Shown: positions 52,054 through 60,826 of the stretch, one piece after another | Numbering within the stretch: the stretch's first letter is position 1 | Layout of the letters: each line of letters begins with the position of its first letter | Source: CAIXOA01 sp041653635 | GTDB taxonomy: Archaea; Micrarchaeota; Micrarchaeia; Anstonellales; Bilamarchaeaceae | Length of the DNA stretch: 64,000 nucleotides | Reading direction: 5' to 3' | Assembly: GCA_041653635.1 (NCBI GenBank) | Contig: JBAZFC010000001.1 | Coordinates: forward strand, 558,001-622,000 | Notes under the pieces: generated by a model | What the model saw: the letters and a program-made list of their open reading frames with translations, nothing else | Databases searched by the model: none | Told to the model about the DNA's origin: nothing | Program-made: the position numbers and the translations under genes

Positions 52054-53052
52054 CTAGAGAACGTCCTTCCTTCTATCAATAATATCCTTCGCATCAGGCC
52101 CGGTCCCAATCAGTGTAACCGGCACGGAGAGTTCCTTCTCTATCCTTTCTATGAACTTTTTGGACTCGGAAGTCAATTTCGCATACTCCCGAACTCCGGC
52201 AGTTCCCGCAAACTTCACGTCCAATTTTGTAACGGCAATCTGCGTCGCCCCGTTTATCATCGCCGCAAACCTCAAGTCATCCCAGTGCAAATCTTTGGAA
52301 GTGCGGCGGGGGCGGCCAGTAACCGTTCCATATTCCTGGAAGCCCAGTTTCTTCGCCTCCTCAACGGAAATCTCTCCGCTAAAAGGGCCGTTCCCAACTC
52401 TAGTGGTATATGCCTTGATTATCATGACCACGTGGTCTATGTTCGTGGGCCCAAGCCCAACATCCGCCGCTATTGTAGAGGCGCTGACATCTTTTGAAGT
52501 AACAAATGGATAAGTCCCGTAAAGCACGGAAAGCATGAAGCCCTGCGAGCCCTCCACCAGCACGTTCTTCGCCTTATTTACGGCAGCAGGCACATCCGTA
52601 ATGAATTGCTTAAGCTCAGGGAATTCCTGCGCCAATTTTGCGCTGCGCGCGGCACGCGCGGTTATTGCAGGACCGCAACCCGTCTTAGTAGTTCCAATCT
52701 TTTCACAGAGCGCGGAACCTGCATCCGCCTCCTTATACTCTTTTGTAATGACCGTGCATCTCTTATCTACAAATACGCGTCCCTTAGTCCCAGTAAGCTC
52801 AACCTCGCGCATGAGCACTTCCGGGTCCACAGCCACTCCGGCGCCAATCATTATTTTTGAATTTAGATTATTTATGCCGCAGGGAAGCATGCGCAACCCA
52901 TATTTCTTCCCGTCAAATTGCACGGTATGCCCGGCATTGGGGCCAACCCCCCCACGTGCCACAATCTCCGGATTGTCAGAAATCGCAAGGTAAGAAGCGA
53001 CCTTCCCCTTTCCCTCGCCCCCGAACTGCCCCCCAACGAGAATGGTTTTCAT
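52054..53052 (-). CDS. purA: Adenylosuccinate synthetase
   Basis: 332 residues, the short archaeal form. GQFGGEGKGKVASYLA near 5-20 carries the catalytic Asp/Gly-loop variant; ARGGVGPNAGHTV, the GTP-binding end (TKLDVKF) and RPRRTSKD are present. It converts IMP and aspartate to adenylosuccinate using GTP. The ATG at 53052 follows GGGAGG and overlaps the preceding gene's end by only a few bases. Confidence 0.95.
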   Translation of the reverse strand: MKTILVGGQFGGEGKGKVASYLAISDNPEIVARGGVGPNAGHTVQFDGKKYGLRMLPCGINNLNSKIMIGAGVAVDPEVLMREVELTGTKGRVFVDKRCTVITKEYKEADAGSALCEKIGTTKTGCGPAITARAARSAKLAQEFPELKQFITDVPAAVNKAKNVLVEGSQGFMLSVLYGTYPFVTSKDVSASTIAADVGLGPTNIDHVVMIIKAYTTRVGNGPFSGEISVEEAKKLGFQEYGTVTGRPRRTSKDLHWDDLRFAAMINGATQIAVTKLDVKFAGTAGVREYAKLTSESKKFIERIEKELSVPVTLIGTGPDAKDIIDRRKDVL

Positions 53053-53054
53053 TG

Positions 53055-53993
53055 CTAAAGCCTCCCAACCAATATCTCCACGCACCTTTTAAGCACTATT
53101 TCCGGCTTCGCTTTTGCGGAGGAGCCCGCGGCTTTGGAATGCCCGCCTCCGGCCCCGTGGAATTCGTTCCCAATCTGCATCATCACTTCATTCAGAGGAA
53201 TCGGGATGCTCTTGCGCCCACGGGCGGAAATTTTGGTCTCCCCATCCGCGCGTTTCCAACGCCCGACGAAAACCGCATCCGCAAATTCGGAGAGCGCGGA
53301 AGCAATATATGATTCGTGGTCACGCACCTTCACAGTGGCAATGAGGTAATTACCATGCTTGGTTATCCTCATCTTCTTCACGGATTTGAGCACAAGTTCC
53401 TTCAGCTCAAGGGTGGGCTCCGGCTCCCCAAAAGGCAGTATTTCCGGGTAATCCTTCCCGGATTTCTCCATCATGGAAACAAGCGCCTTGAATGTGGATA
53501 AGTGCCCGCCCTTGAAGCGCGCACTATCCGCAACAATCCCGCATGCAAGCGCAAATGCGACATCCGGCGTAATCTCCGGCAATACCCCCGCAATTATCTC
53601 AGCAGCGGCAGCAGCGGTGGAATCCCGTAAAACCAGCTCGCCCTTGAGCATGTGGTCGTTCTCCCTATGATGGTCTATAATCAGCAGGATGCGCCATCCT
53701 TCGGAGCTTTCCAGGAGTGTGGGCGCGCTAGTATCCACTATTATGAGCCCGTCATAATCCTCTTTTTTCAAAGAGGAGAGCTTTACAGGCGAGATGCCCA
53801 TCCTCTCCGCAAAAATCCGGCCAGGGACGTCCATCCTGTCTTCTATTGCAATAGTAGAATTAGGAAAAACAGAATGCAACGCATAAACAGAAGAAAGCGC
53901 ATCCACGTCCGCATTCATGTGGGACGCGATAACGATGCGCTTATCCCTATTAGAAGAGAGAAAAGAAAGGAACTTACCCTTCAATTCATTCAT
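53055..53993 (-). CDS. DHH/DHHA1-family phosphoesterase
   Basis: About 312 residues. Motif I VIASHMNADVDALSS, VDTSAP, DHHREND and the DHHA1 end GAGGGHSKAAGSSAK are typical of NrnA-like nanoRNase or RecJ-like phosphoesterases with two metals. Starts at 53993 and 54008 both overlap the prefoldin gene, which it follows; the later one is reported. The exact substrate is unknown. Confidence 0.88.
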   Translation of the reverse strand: MNELKGKFLSFLSSNRDKRIVIASHMNADVDALSSVYALHSVFPNSTIAIEDRMDVPGRIFAERMGISPVKLSSLKKEDYDGLIIVDTSAPTLLESSEGWRILLIIDHHRENDHMLKGELVLRDSTAAAAAEIIAGVLPEITPDVAFALACGIVADSARFKGGHLSTFKALVSMMEKSGKDYPEILPFGEPEPTLELKELVLKSVKKMRITKHGNYLIATVKVRDHESYIASALSEFADAVFVGRWKRADGETKISARGRKSIPIPLNEVMMQIGNEFHGAGGGHSKAAGSSAKAKPEIVLKRCVEILVGRL

Positions 53994-54324
53994 TTTGGCC
54001 CAGCTCATCCTTCAGCTTCTTCTGAAGCCTGAGAAGCTCGCTCTTCACCTTCTCCTCCTGCGAGTTGAGCGTCTTCACGCGCATCTCCATGAGGTTTTTC
54101 CTCTCGGCAAGGTCCTTCTCCGCGTCCGCAGCCGTTGTCTTTATCATGACGCTCCCAATCGCCTTGTAGACGCTGCCCTTCGCCTTCTTGAGCTCCTCAA
54201 GCGCGAGGTTCGCCTCGCTGAGCTGCATCTGTATCTGCTGCTTCTGCATCATCACTGCCTGCAGCTGCCTCTCGTAATTTTGGAGCTGCATGACTTCCCT
54301 TTCTATTTCAGCATTGTCCGCCAT
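53986..54324 (-). CDS. pfdB: Prefoldin subunit beta
   Basis: 112 residues of coiled coil with a central beta hairpin (KGSVYKAIGSVMIKTTAADAEKDLAERKNLMEMR). The AAGGTGG site 6 bases before ATG decides the start at residue 9 of the longest frame. Prefoldin holds unfolded proteins for group II chaperonin. It follows pcc1 in the standard archaeal order. Confidence 0.92.
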   Translation of the reverse strand: MADNAEIEREVMQLQNYERQLQAVMMQKQQIQMQLSEANLALEELKKAKGSVYKAIGSVMIKTTAADAEKDLAERKNLMEMRVKTLNSQEEKVKSELLRLQKKLKDELGQNE

Positions 54325-54559
54325 TTTTTCCACCTTCAATTCCTTCAATAGCCTGCAAATAACGCAGGTATGCGTTCAGCGTCGCCCGGAGCGCCACCAC
54401 ATCGGCGCACTCCGCCTCAACCAGAACCTCCTTCCCAACGCGCGTAGCGCGGGAGGAATACCTGCCCTCCTTCTCTTCCTCTCCCTTAACCGCGCGGAGC
54501 GCATCCTCCGCGCTTTTCTCATCCGAAAAACTTACCCTCACAGTCCCGGAGCAGCGCAT
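54308..54559 (-). CDS. pcc1: KEOPS complex subunit Pcc1
   Basis: 83 residues: a short alpha/beta protein with RVSFSDEKSAEDALRAV and VVALRATLNAYLRYLQAIEG, the Pcc1 end signature. KEOPS adds threonylcarbamoyl to tRNA A37. The position between an rpoP-like gene and pfdB is the usual archaeal arrangement and supports the call. Confidence 0.85.
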   Translation of the reverse strand: MRCSGTVRVSFSDEKSAEDALRAVKGEEEKEGRYSSRATRVGKEVLVEAECADVVALRATLNAYLRYLQAIEGIEGGKNGGQC

Positions 54560-54697
54560 CTAATCAGTGCCTATCTCCTTGGCCAGCGGCGGCCTCACCT
54601 TGAAGAGCACCTTCGCCCCCGTCGGCGGGAACTCAAAGGTCTTCAGGCTTGAAATGGTCACCTTGTTTCCGGTCTGCCATTCGTTGTATTCCCCCAT
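54560..54697 (-). CDS. rpoP: RNA polymerase subunit P (Rpo12) homologue lacking zinc ligands
   Basis: A 45-residue frame starts right after the eL43 stop and ends right before pcc1, the standard position of rpoP. Its C-terminus TGAKVLFKVRPPLAKEI matches the rpoP form G.R.L.K.RPP..K. Where rpoP normally has C-P-x-C-G, this protein reads F23-P-P-T26-G, and the N-terminal Cys pair is also absent. The protein therefore keeps the binding tail but no zinc site. The call rests on position and tail, not on the usual signature. Confidence 0.65.
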   Translation of the reverse strand: MGEYNEWQTGNKVTISSLKTFEFPPTGAKVLFKVRPPLAKEIGTD

Positions 54698-54937
54698 TCA
54701 TTCACCCTTCTTGTTTTCTTCGGAGAGCACACGCCTCGCCGTTTCGCCCGCTTCGCTGGTGAGCGAATATGCCGCGCCGGCTATCTTTGCCCCGCAGGAC
54801 CAGCACTCCCAGAGCGCGTACGAAACCCTCTTCACCGAGCGCTTGCCGCACTTCGGGCATTCGTACCTCTTCCTCCTCCTGTCGTCTGCCTGCTCCCAGA
54901 GCTTCCTTATCTTCCTTCCGTACCTTGCTGTCCTCAT
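54698..54937 (-). CDS. rpl37ae: Large ribosomal subunit protein eL43 (L37ae)
   Basis: 79 residues starting MRTARYGRKIRKLWEQ, with the zinc ribbon CPKCG ... CWSCG and RVSYALWEC between. The longer frame would extend upstream into the rrp42 end. GGTG is 8-12 bases before the ATG. Confidence 0.94.
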   Translation of the reverse strand: MRTARYGRKIRKLWEQADDRRRKRYECPKCGKRSVKRVSYALWECWSCGAKIAGAAYSLTSEAGETARRVLSEENKKGE

Positions 54938-54947
54938 AACCCAACAC

Positions 54948-55736
54948 CTATAGGTAAGACCTGAGCTCTTTCCCCTTTGCGAGCGCAACGTCTATGCATT
55001 CCATCACTTCGGACTTCTTCATGCTGCCGGGGCCGGACTTCTGCATGCACACCACCTGGCCCTCAATCGTGCCTACCGTGAGCTGGCAGTCGGACGCATG
55101 CTCCTCGGACCTCAGCGGGTCCAGCAGGATTTTGTCCCCGACCTTTATGAAAGTTGATGTCACGGGCTTGTCCGGCATCTTGAGCGGGCCGGTGTAGTCC
55201 TTGCGCACTATTTTCCCATCCACGACCTTCGGCACCTTCGTGTCGGAGAGCGCGGCGGCCGCAGCGAGCGCGGCGGTGTCCGTGAGGTTTCCGCCGTGGT
55301 CCATCACATAGAGGTCTATGAAGATGGCGAGGACCTTCCCCTCCTCTATGAACATGCTCTCCGTGTCTATGACCTCGGCGCTCCTTATGCCCCTGTCCAC
55401 CACCCTCGCCAGCTCTATTGAATACGGGCTGGGCGGGCCGGGCTCGAACGTTGGAGAGGCGAGCGGAAGGAATTCCGCCATCACCATGAACACGCCTTCC
55501 TTTGGCCTGTCCGGGAACGGGGTCATCTCCCCGAACTTCACTCCGCAGAGGACCTTGGTGTCCCCGATCTGCGCGAGCGCGGAGCCCTCGGCCGTGGAGA
55601 GCACTCCTTTGGTAACCTTCACGTTCCTGTAGTCGTTCAGGCCCCTCTCGTCCATCCTCTTGCCCTGCGCAAGCAGGTTGGTGAGCAGCTCCCTGTCCAC
55701 TTCCTTCAATACCAGTTCCCTTGCTTCGTCACCCAT
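54948..55736 (-). CDS. rrp42: Exosome subunit Rrp42
   Basis: 262 residues of RNase PH fold. LTNLLAQGKRMDERGLNDYRNV and VLCGVKFGEMTPFPDRP are family features. It is the non-catalytic partner of Rrp41 in the hexameric ring. The start has GAGGTG 5-10 bases upstream. It follows rrp41 after 9 bases. Confidence 0.95.
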   Translation of the reverse strand: MGDEARELVLKEVDRELLTNLLAQGKRMDERGLNDYRNVKVTKGVLSTAEGSALAQIGDTKVLCGVKFGEMTPFPDRPKEGVFMVMAEFLPLASPTFEPGPPSPYSIELARVVDRGIRSAEVIDTESMFIEEGKVLAIFIDLYVMDHGGNLTDTAALAAAAALSDTKVPKVVDGKIVRKDYTGPLKMPDKPVTSTFIKVGDKILLDPLRSEEHASDCQLTVGTIEGQVVCMQKSGPGSMKKSEVMECIDVALAKGKELRSYL

Positions 55737-55745
55737 GTGAACACC

Positions 55746-56480
55746 TCAAATCTCAAGCTCCTGGCCGCCCTCGGCCTCGTAGCTCTTCTTGAGCGCCTCT
55801 GACTGGAGCATATACACCTTCTCGGACGCCTCCATCGCGGAATCTATGCTCTTGCTCAACTCATCCGGGGTGAGCTTCCCGTCCATCTGGAGGAAGACTA
55901 TCTCCTTGTCCCTGTGCGTGAATGCGATGGGCATGTCGGACTCGCCGTAGTTGTCCTCCGCCTTGCCCAGGTCCACGACCAGCTGGCCGCCCGCTTTCCC
56001 GACAGCCACGCCGCTTATCATGTCCTTCATCGGGATGCCTGCGTTCGCGAGGGCGACCGCCGCCGCCGCGATTGCGGCTATCCTCGTCCCGCCTTCCGCC
56101 TGCAATACATCCACATAAATGTCTATCTGAGTCTTGGGGAACTCGCCCGACATGACCACGTTGCCAAATGCCTCCCTTATGACCTTGGAGATTTCCGTGC
56201 TCCTCCTGTTGGGGCCGGTCCTGCCGTGCTCCTCCAGCGACGCAAAAGGCGACATAGTGTACCTGCACTTGAGCAGGGACTTGTACGGGCTCGCGTCGTG
56301 CTTCGGTATGCACTCCCTCGGCCCGTATATGCCGCAGATTATCTTGTTGCCTCCCCATTCAACGAATGCGGAGCCCTCCGCCTCCTTGAGCACGCCCGCT
56401 ATTATCCTTATCGGCCGCAGCTCGTCAAGGGCCCTTCCGTCGAGCCTCTTCCCGTCCTTAAAAAGTTCCGGTGTTTCCAT
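55746..56480 (-). CDS. rrp41: Exosome subunit Rrp41 (catalytic)
   Basis: 244 residues. RLDGRALDELRPI, YGPRECIPKHDASPYKSLLKCRY, the phosphate-site GRTGPNRRSTEISKVIREAF and the catalytic Asp segment GKAEDNYGESDMPIAF are all present. It phosphorolyses RNA 3' ends. The ATG at 56480 is chosen over an in-frame GTG because AGGTGAATACG precedes it. Confidence 0.95.
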   Translation of the reverse strand: METPELFKDGKRLDGRALDELRPIRIIAGVLKEAEGSAFVEWGGNKIICGIYGPRECIPKHDASPYKSLLKCRYTMSPFASLEEHGRTGPNRRSTEISKVIREAFGNVVMSGEFPKTQIDIYVDVLQAEGGTRIAAIAAAAVALANAGIPMKDMISGVAVGKAGGQLVVDLGKAEDNYGESDMPIAFTHRDKEIVFLQMDGKLTPDELSKSIDSAMEASEKVYMLQSEALKKSYEAEGGQELEI

Positions 56481-56485
56481 CGTAT

Positions 56486-57085
56486 TCACCTGTTTTCATC
56501 AAGATATTTCGCGACCTGGTCCGTGAGCCCGCTCGTGTGGGCCCTGTTTATTATGAGCTTCAGGGTCTTCGCCACGAGGTGCAGGTTGCCCCTCGGGCCT
56601 ATCCATACGTACCCGTTGTTGCCTACGAACACGGGGCAGCCGCTCCTCTCCCTTATCTGGTTGAGCATGCTGCTCTTCTTGCCGATTATGCGCGGCACCT
56701 TGGAGGGCGGGACGCTAAGGAGCTTCCCCGCAGGGAGCTTGTCCACCTCGCCTATGTCCACGTTGCCGACCTCGTCCACGAATGTGATTTTCCCATAGAC
56801 CATGCCGCCCAGCTCAAGGTGTATGCGTACCTTGCGGGTCGGTATTACCCCGTTATACGGCAGGTTCAGGTCCACCATGTAGCCCGCGTGCCTCTCGTCA
56901 ACCACTATGCCGACCACGTTGTCCCCGACCTTGGGCTTGTACGCCATCTCAAGCGGTATGAACTTTTCCTCCCTCATCATCCCGGGAACTAGGGCGTATG
57001 TGATGCCGCCCCGCACGTATGTGCCAGAGGCCTGCACCTCCCTTTTCCATACCTCCTCTCCCGGCAGAACTATCCTTTCCAAATC
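56486..57085 (-). CDS. rrp4: Exosome cap subunit Rrp4
   Basis: 199 residues with an S1 domain (KVGDNVVGIVVDERHAGYMVDLNLPYNGVIPTRKV) followed by a KH-type region (PSKVPRIIGKKSSMLNQIRERSGCPVFVGNNGYVWI). A TTG at 57085 is preferred as the start because AAGGTGATGAT precedes it and the first residues then read ERIVLPGEEVW, as in Rrp4; an upstream TTG at 57097 is possible. Confidence 0.92.
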   Translation of the reverse strand, partial: DLERIVLPGEEVWKREVQASGTYVRGGITYALVPGMMREEKFIPLEMAYKPKVGDNVVGIVVDERHAGYMVDLNLPYNGVIPTRKVRIHLELGGMVYGKITFVDEVGNVDIGEVDKLPAGKLLSVPPSKVPRIIGKKSSMLNQIRERSGCPVFVGNNGYVWIGPRGNLHLVAKTLKLIINRAHTSGLTDQVAKYLDENR

Positions 57086-57086
57086 A

Positions 57087-57782
57087 TCACCTTTCAATTA
57101 CCTTCGTCTCAATCTGGCCCGCGGTGAGCTTGTTCAGCTTGTCGAACACCTCCCCCTGCATGCCGGCCGGTATCTCGAAAACGACTATGAGCGAACCGTC
57201 GCTTAGCCACTGTTCCTTCTTTATCCCGTAGCTCTTGAGCGTCCCGTATGCGCGGTGCGCATGCGCCGCAGGGACCTTGACCGCTATATCCACCTTCTCA
57301 AACTTTATCGGCAGTATCGGAAGCAGCAGCTTCACGACCGCGGGGACCTGCTCCCTCGCATCCTTGTGCGGGTCCACGATGAACCTCACCTGCTCCAGCG
57401 CCATCTCCAGCCGCTGCATCGGGATTGGCGCCTTGGTGCGCGCGTCTATCGCCTCGGAGCAGATTATGCCGAGTATCTGCTTCCGCGTCCCCTCCACCTT
57501 CTTGCGCCTCTGCTCGGTGGTGAGCTGCACCTCGCCCTTCTCCAGGACGATTTTGAGTATCTCGTAGATGTCCGTGGTCCCGAACGCCTTCTTCACGGCC
57601 TCGGCCTTGTGCCTCTCGCCGTTCTTCGCGTCCTCAAAGACCTCTTCCGCCACGAGTATGTTCTTCAAATCCTTCTTGCTGCCTTCCAGATAAAGGTATG
57701 CGTTGTCCGGGTCAAGGAACAGCTCAAAATGCTGGCCGTCCCGGTCATATGTCGCAATAATGGCTTTGTCTAATGTTACCAT
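57087..57782 (-). CDS. sbds: Ribosome maturation protein SBDS
   Basis: 231 residues. The first domain has DRDGQHFELFLDPDNAYLY and KAFGTTDIYEILKIVLEKGEVQLT; the middle domain GTRKQILGIICSEAIDARTKAPIPMQRLEMAL is characteristic; a third ferredoxin-like domain ends the protein. It helps to release anti-association factors from the 50S subunit. It heads the exosome operon, as in many archaea. Confidence 0.95.
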   Translation of the reverse strand: MVTLDKAIIATYDRDGQHFELFLDPDNAYLYLEGSKKDLKNILVAEEVFEDAKNGERHKAEAVKKAFGTTDIYEILKIVLEKGEVQLTTEQRRKKVEGTRKQILGIICSEAIDARTKAPIPMQRLEMALEQVRFIVDPHKDAREQVPAVVKLLLPILPIKFEKVDIAVKVPAAHAHRAYGTLKSYGIKKEQWLSDGSLIVVFEIPAGMQGEVFDKLNKLTAGQIETKVIER

Positions 57783-57866
57783 AGAATCCTTTCACCTAGA
57801 ATTCAGTCAGTGAGGGAATAATCTTATGAAGACGTCTTTTTAAACATTTGGGGCAGGAACAAGTGT

Positions 57867-58400
57867 ATGGCGGAGAGGAAGGTTGCGGTGATAATCCCCC
57901 CGGAGGGCTTCCGGGACGAGGAATTCACCATCCCCCATGCGCATTTTGCCTCAAAAGGCATAAAATCCATCGTTGCGAGCACGCGGAAGGGCGAGTGCAG
58001 GGGTTCGGGCGGCACGAAGGCCGAGGCATCCCTCTCCCTGGACGAGGTCAGGGCTGCGGATTTTTGCGCCGTCCTCTTCGTGGGCGGGCCGGGCACGCCC
58101 GTGGTCCGCGCATCCAACGAATCCATAAGGATAGCGAGGGAGTTCGCGGCGGCGGGGAAAACGGTTTCCGCAATCTGCTGGGCGCCCACAATCCTCGCGA
58201 AGGCGGGGGTCCTGGAGGGCAGGAAAGCAACGGTCTGGTTCGGCCACGACCCGGAATACGGGATGGACACGGGCAAGGTTCTTGAAAGGTTCGGCGCACA
58301 TTATACCGGGCAGCAGGTGACTGCCGATGGCATATTCATAACCGCGGACGGCCCGCGGAGCGCAAAAATGCTCGCTGAAGAGCTGGAAAAGAGGTTGTGA
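57867..58400 (+). CDS. DJ-1/PfpI-family protein
   Basis: 177 residues. The DJ-1 fold is visible: VAVIIPPEGFRDEEF (acidic residue of the active site) and LFVGGPGTPVV. The nucleophile Cys is in SAICWAPTILAKAGVLEGRKAT. The usual His after Cys (C-H-G-P) is replaced by W-A-P, so protease-type chemistry is doubtful and a deglycase- or sensor-like role may be more likely. A TTTTTAAAC box is about 25 bases before ATG. Confidence 0.85.
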   Translation: MAERKVAVIIPPEGFRDEEFTIPHAHFASKGIKSIVASTRKGECRGSGGTKAEASLSLDEVRAADFCAVLFVGGPGTPVVRASNESIRIAREFAAAGKTVSAICWAPTILAKAGVLEGRKATVWFGHDPEYGMDTGKVLERFGAHYTGQQVTADGIFITADGPRSAKMLAEELEKRL

Positions 58401-58402
58401 TT

Positions 58403-59281
58403 ATGGGAGCATGGGACAGCTTGTCAAGGGGATTTGACCTGAGCGGGGACGCGCTTAGGGAGACGTTCGCCTTCCACAAGGTCGAATTCAGGCAGTATGT
58501 GAAATACTGGCTGCTGATGACCGCCTTTGAGGTCGGCGCAGTGATAGCAGCGGCAATCCCGTTCGCCGTCCTGTTCTTCATCGTGGCCGGCAATTACGTT
58601 TCGGGCATGAACCTGGCCGCGGCTGCGGTTGCGCTTTCCCTGCTCGCGATACTGCTTGCGCTTCCGTTCGCGATGCTTTGCATGTCCACGCTTTTCTCAT
58701 CCATAAGATATGTGGTGGGCGAGAGGGCGGCGCAGTTCGTGCAGAAGAGCGACCGCAGACCGGCGCTCAAATTCATCGCCTTCTACGCAGCGGTTTACCT
58801 TGCGCTGTTCCTTGTATTCCTTGGCGTTCCGCTGGCGCTGATGTTCGGGGGCGCGCTTTCCGGCAGCCCCGACACCGCGGCAGCCGGCTTAATCGGCGGC
58901 CTATTGTTATTCTATTCAGGGATTTTCCTCTTCATAATCGTGTTCTATTTGTTTTCGTTCTTCTTCACGTACGGCGTTTACGAAGTGGCGGCGGACGGGA
59001 TAGGGCCGGTGGTGGCGCTGAAGCGCTCCTACGCGCTGGTGAAGGGCAACTTCTGGGAGACATTGGTGTTCTTCCTGGTGCTGTTCGCAATCTCGTACGC
59101 GCTCGGGATGGTGATGCAGATTGTGATGATTCCGTTCATCCTGGTGCTCATGGTAAGCCCGATTGCCGGGATAGCGCTGCTGATTCCAGCCATGATCATA
59201 CTCACCATTGTGGAGAACGCGCTGCTCACTCCGTTCAACGTGCTGTTCTGGAAGAAAATCAGAACTTCTCCAGCAGCTTGA
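58403..59281 (+). CDS. Multi-pass membrane protein
   Basis: 292 residues with six or more hydrophobic helices. It starts MGAWDSLSRGFDLSGDALRETFAF, and a conserved-looking loop ADGIGPVVALKRSYALVKGNFWETLVFF resembles domains of glycerophosphodiesterase-type membrane proteins common in archaea. It overlaps the PfpI gene by a few bases at its start and the convergent htpX by 23 bases at its end. Function unknown. Confidence 0.7.
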   Translation: MGAWDSLSRGFDLSGDALRETFAFHKVEFRQYVKYWLLMTAFEVGAVIAAAIPFAVLFFIVAGNYVSGMNLAAAAVALSLLAILLALPFAMLCMSTLFSSIRYVVGERAAQFVQKSDRRPALKFIAFYAAVYLALFLVFLGVPLALMFGGALSGSPDTAAAGLIGGLLLFYSGIFLFIIVFYLFSFFFTYGVYEVAADGIGPVVALKRSYALVKGNFWETLVFFLVLFAISYALGMVMQIVMIPFILVLMVSPIAGIALLIPAMIILTIVENALLTPFNVLFWKKIRTSPAA

Positions 59282-60170
59282 TTCTTTCCTCTATTGGCGG
59301 ATGGGTGGCGAACAGCCCGGTGAGCTTCTTCCCTATCGGGTCCGCGAAATAGAGCGAGGCCGTGGTATCGGTCGCGGCCTTGGTCGGCTGGTAATGGTCC
59401 CTTATCTTGATGAGCGCATTCCTCAATCCGTCCGGATAGCGAGTGAGCTTCACCGCGGTCGCGTCCGCGAGGTATTCCCGCTCCCTTGAGACCGCGAGCT
59501 TCACCAGCATCGCTATTATGGGGGTTAGTATCGCGAGAACCAGCCCCAGGAGCATGAGCATCCCTCCCCCACCCTTCCTGTTTCCGCCCCCAAAGAACAA
59601 GCTCCTGAGTATTATCTCGCCCATGAAACCGATGAGCCCGACCATCACCACGGTTATGAGCATGTACCTTATGTCATAATTCCCTATGTGGGACATCTCG
59701 TGCGCAACTACTCCTTCCAGCTCGGCGCGGTTCATCTTCTCCGCGAGCCCGCGCGTTACCACGATTGCGGAATGCTGCGGATCCCTCCCGGTTGCAAAGG
59801 CGTTCAGCGACGCGTCTTCCATCATGTACAGTTTGGGGGCGGGAATCTGCGCCGCGATTGCGAGCCCCTCCACGAGGTTGTATAGGTAAGGGTTCGCCTC
59901 CCTGGAAACCGGCTTCGCGCCGCTCAGCGCAAGGAGCGCCCTGTCACCTATGTAATAGGAAAAAAGAGCATATAGTATTGCGATTACCGCACCCATCGCG
60001 AAGCCAAGCCATCCCATGTCAAACATCAGCGCAAACGCTGAAATCGCTAGGAAAACAAGAAAAGTCAGGAAGGCAATGAGCAAAAGCGAGTTCCTTTTGT
60101 TTGCATCTATCGCATCAAAGAAGCTCACCCTCTGCCCGTTACCTCGGTCGGGCATCGGGTTCGTCGCCAT
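59259..60170 (-). CDS. htpX: HtpX-type membrane zinc metalloprotease
   Basis: 303 residues. The HExxH motif is in GVVAHEMSHIGNYD; two TM helices precede it and two follow, with a distal ligand in SREREYLADATAVKLT. M48 family proteases degrade misfolded membrane proteins. GAGGTG lies 5-10 bases before the ATG at 60170. It follows lemA by 9 bases, a conserved pairing. Confidence 0.93.
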   Translation of the reverse strand: MATNPMPDRGNGQRVSFFDAIDANKRNSLLLIAFLTFLVFLAISAFALMFDMGWLGFAMGAVIAILYALFSYYIGDRALLALSGAKPVSREANPYLYNLVEGLAIAAQIPAPKLYMMEDASLNAFATGRDPQHSAIVVTRGLAEKMNRAELEGVVAHEMSHIGNYDIRYMLITVVMVGLIGFMGEIILRSLFFGGGNRKGGGGMLMLLGLVLAILTPIIAMLVKLAVSREREYLADATAVKLTRYPDGLRNALIKIRDHYQPTKAATDTTASLYFADPIGKKLTGLFATHPPIEERIKLLEKF

Positions 60171-60179
60171 CACTGCACC

Positions 60180-60782
60180 TCAGAACTGTACCTTGACGTT
60201 CTGCCGCTCCGCCTCGGTAACACCGAAGTACTGCTTCTGCGCGTGGCCGAACATGCCTGCGAAGAGGTTGTACGGTATGACCTGTATGGTCTGGTTGTAT
60301 TCAAGCACGGAGTCGTTGTACGCCGTCCTTGCATAAGCAATCTTGTTCTCCGTTCCAGCCAGTTCCTCCTGCAGCATCTTGAAGTTCTCGGACGCCTTCA
60401 GCTGCGGGTAGTTCTCCGCGACCGCGAAGAGCGTCTTCAGGGTTCCGGCGAGCATGTTGTTCGCCTTTGCCTTCTCCTCCACGGTGCCCGCCTGCATCAA
60501 TGCGGTGCGCGCCTTCGTGACTTCCTCCAGCACTCCCTTCTCGTGCTTCATGTATCCCTTCACGCTCTCAACGAGGTTGGGTATGAGGTCAGCCCTCCTC
60601 TTCAATTGCACGTCTATCTGCGCCCATGCGTTGTCCACGCGGTTCTTGAGCACCACGAGGCGGTTGAAAATCATCACCAATGCCGCTGCGAGCACGAGAA
60701 CAATCCCGCCGACGCAGACCAGCAATCCCAATCCGCCAAGGCCCCCTGCAATTGCTTCTACCTGCAATATTGTCATGCGCAT
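60180..60782 (-). CDS. lemA: LemA-family protein
   Basis: 200 residues. One N-terminal TM helix (GLGLLVCVGGIVLVLAAALVMIF) is followed by the LemA signature NRLVVLKNRVDNAWAQIDVQLKRRADLIPNLVESVKGYM and helical bundle. The AATTAAAAAGAATGG box is about 20-30 bases before ATG. It is the first gene of the lemA-htpX operon. Confidence 0.93.
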   Translation of the reverse strand: MRMTILQVEAIAGGLGGLGLLVCVGGIVLVLAAALVMIFNRLVVLKNRVDNAWAQIDVQLKRRADLIPNLVESVKGYMKHEKGVLEEVTKARTALMQAGTVEEKAKANNMLAGTLKTLFAVAENYPQLKASENFKMLQEELAGTENKIAYARTAYNDSVLEYNQTIQVIPYNLFAGMFGHAQKQYFGVTEAERQNVKVQF

Positions 60783-60826
60783 AAATGGAAGCCATTCTTT
60801 TTAATTCTTTAGAGGGAGATTCTCCC

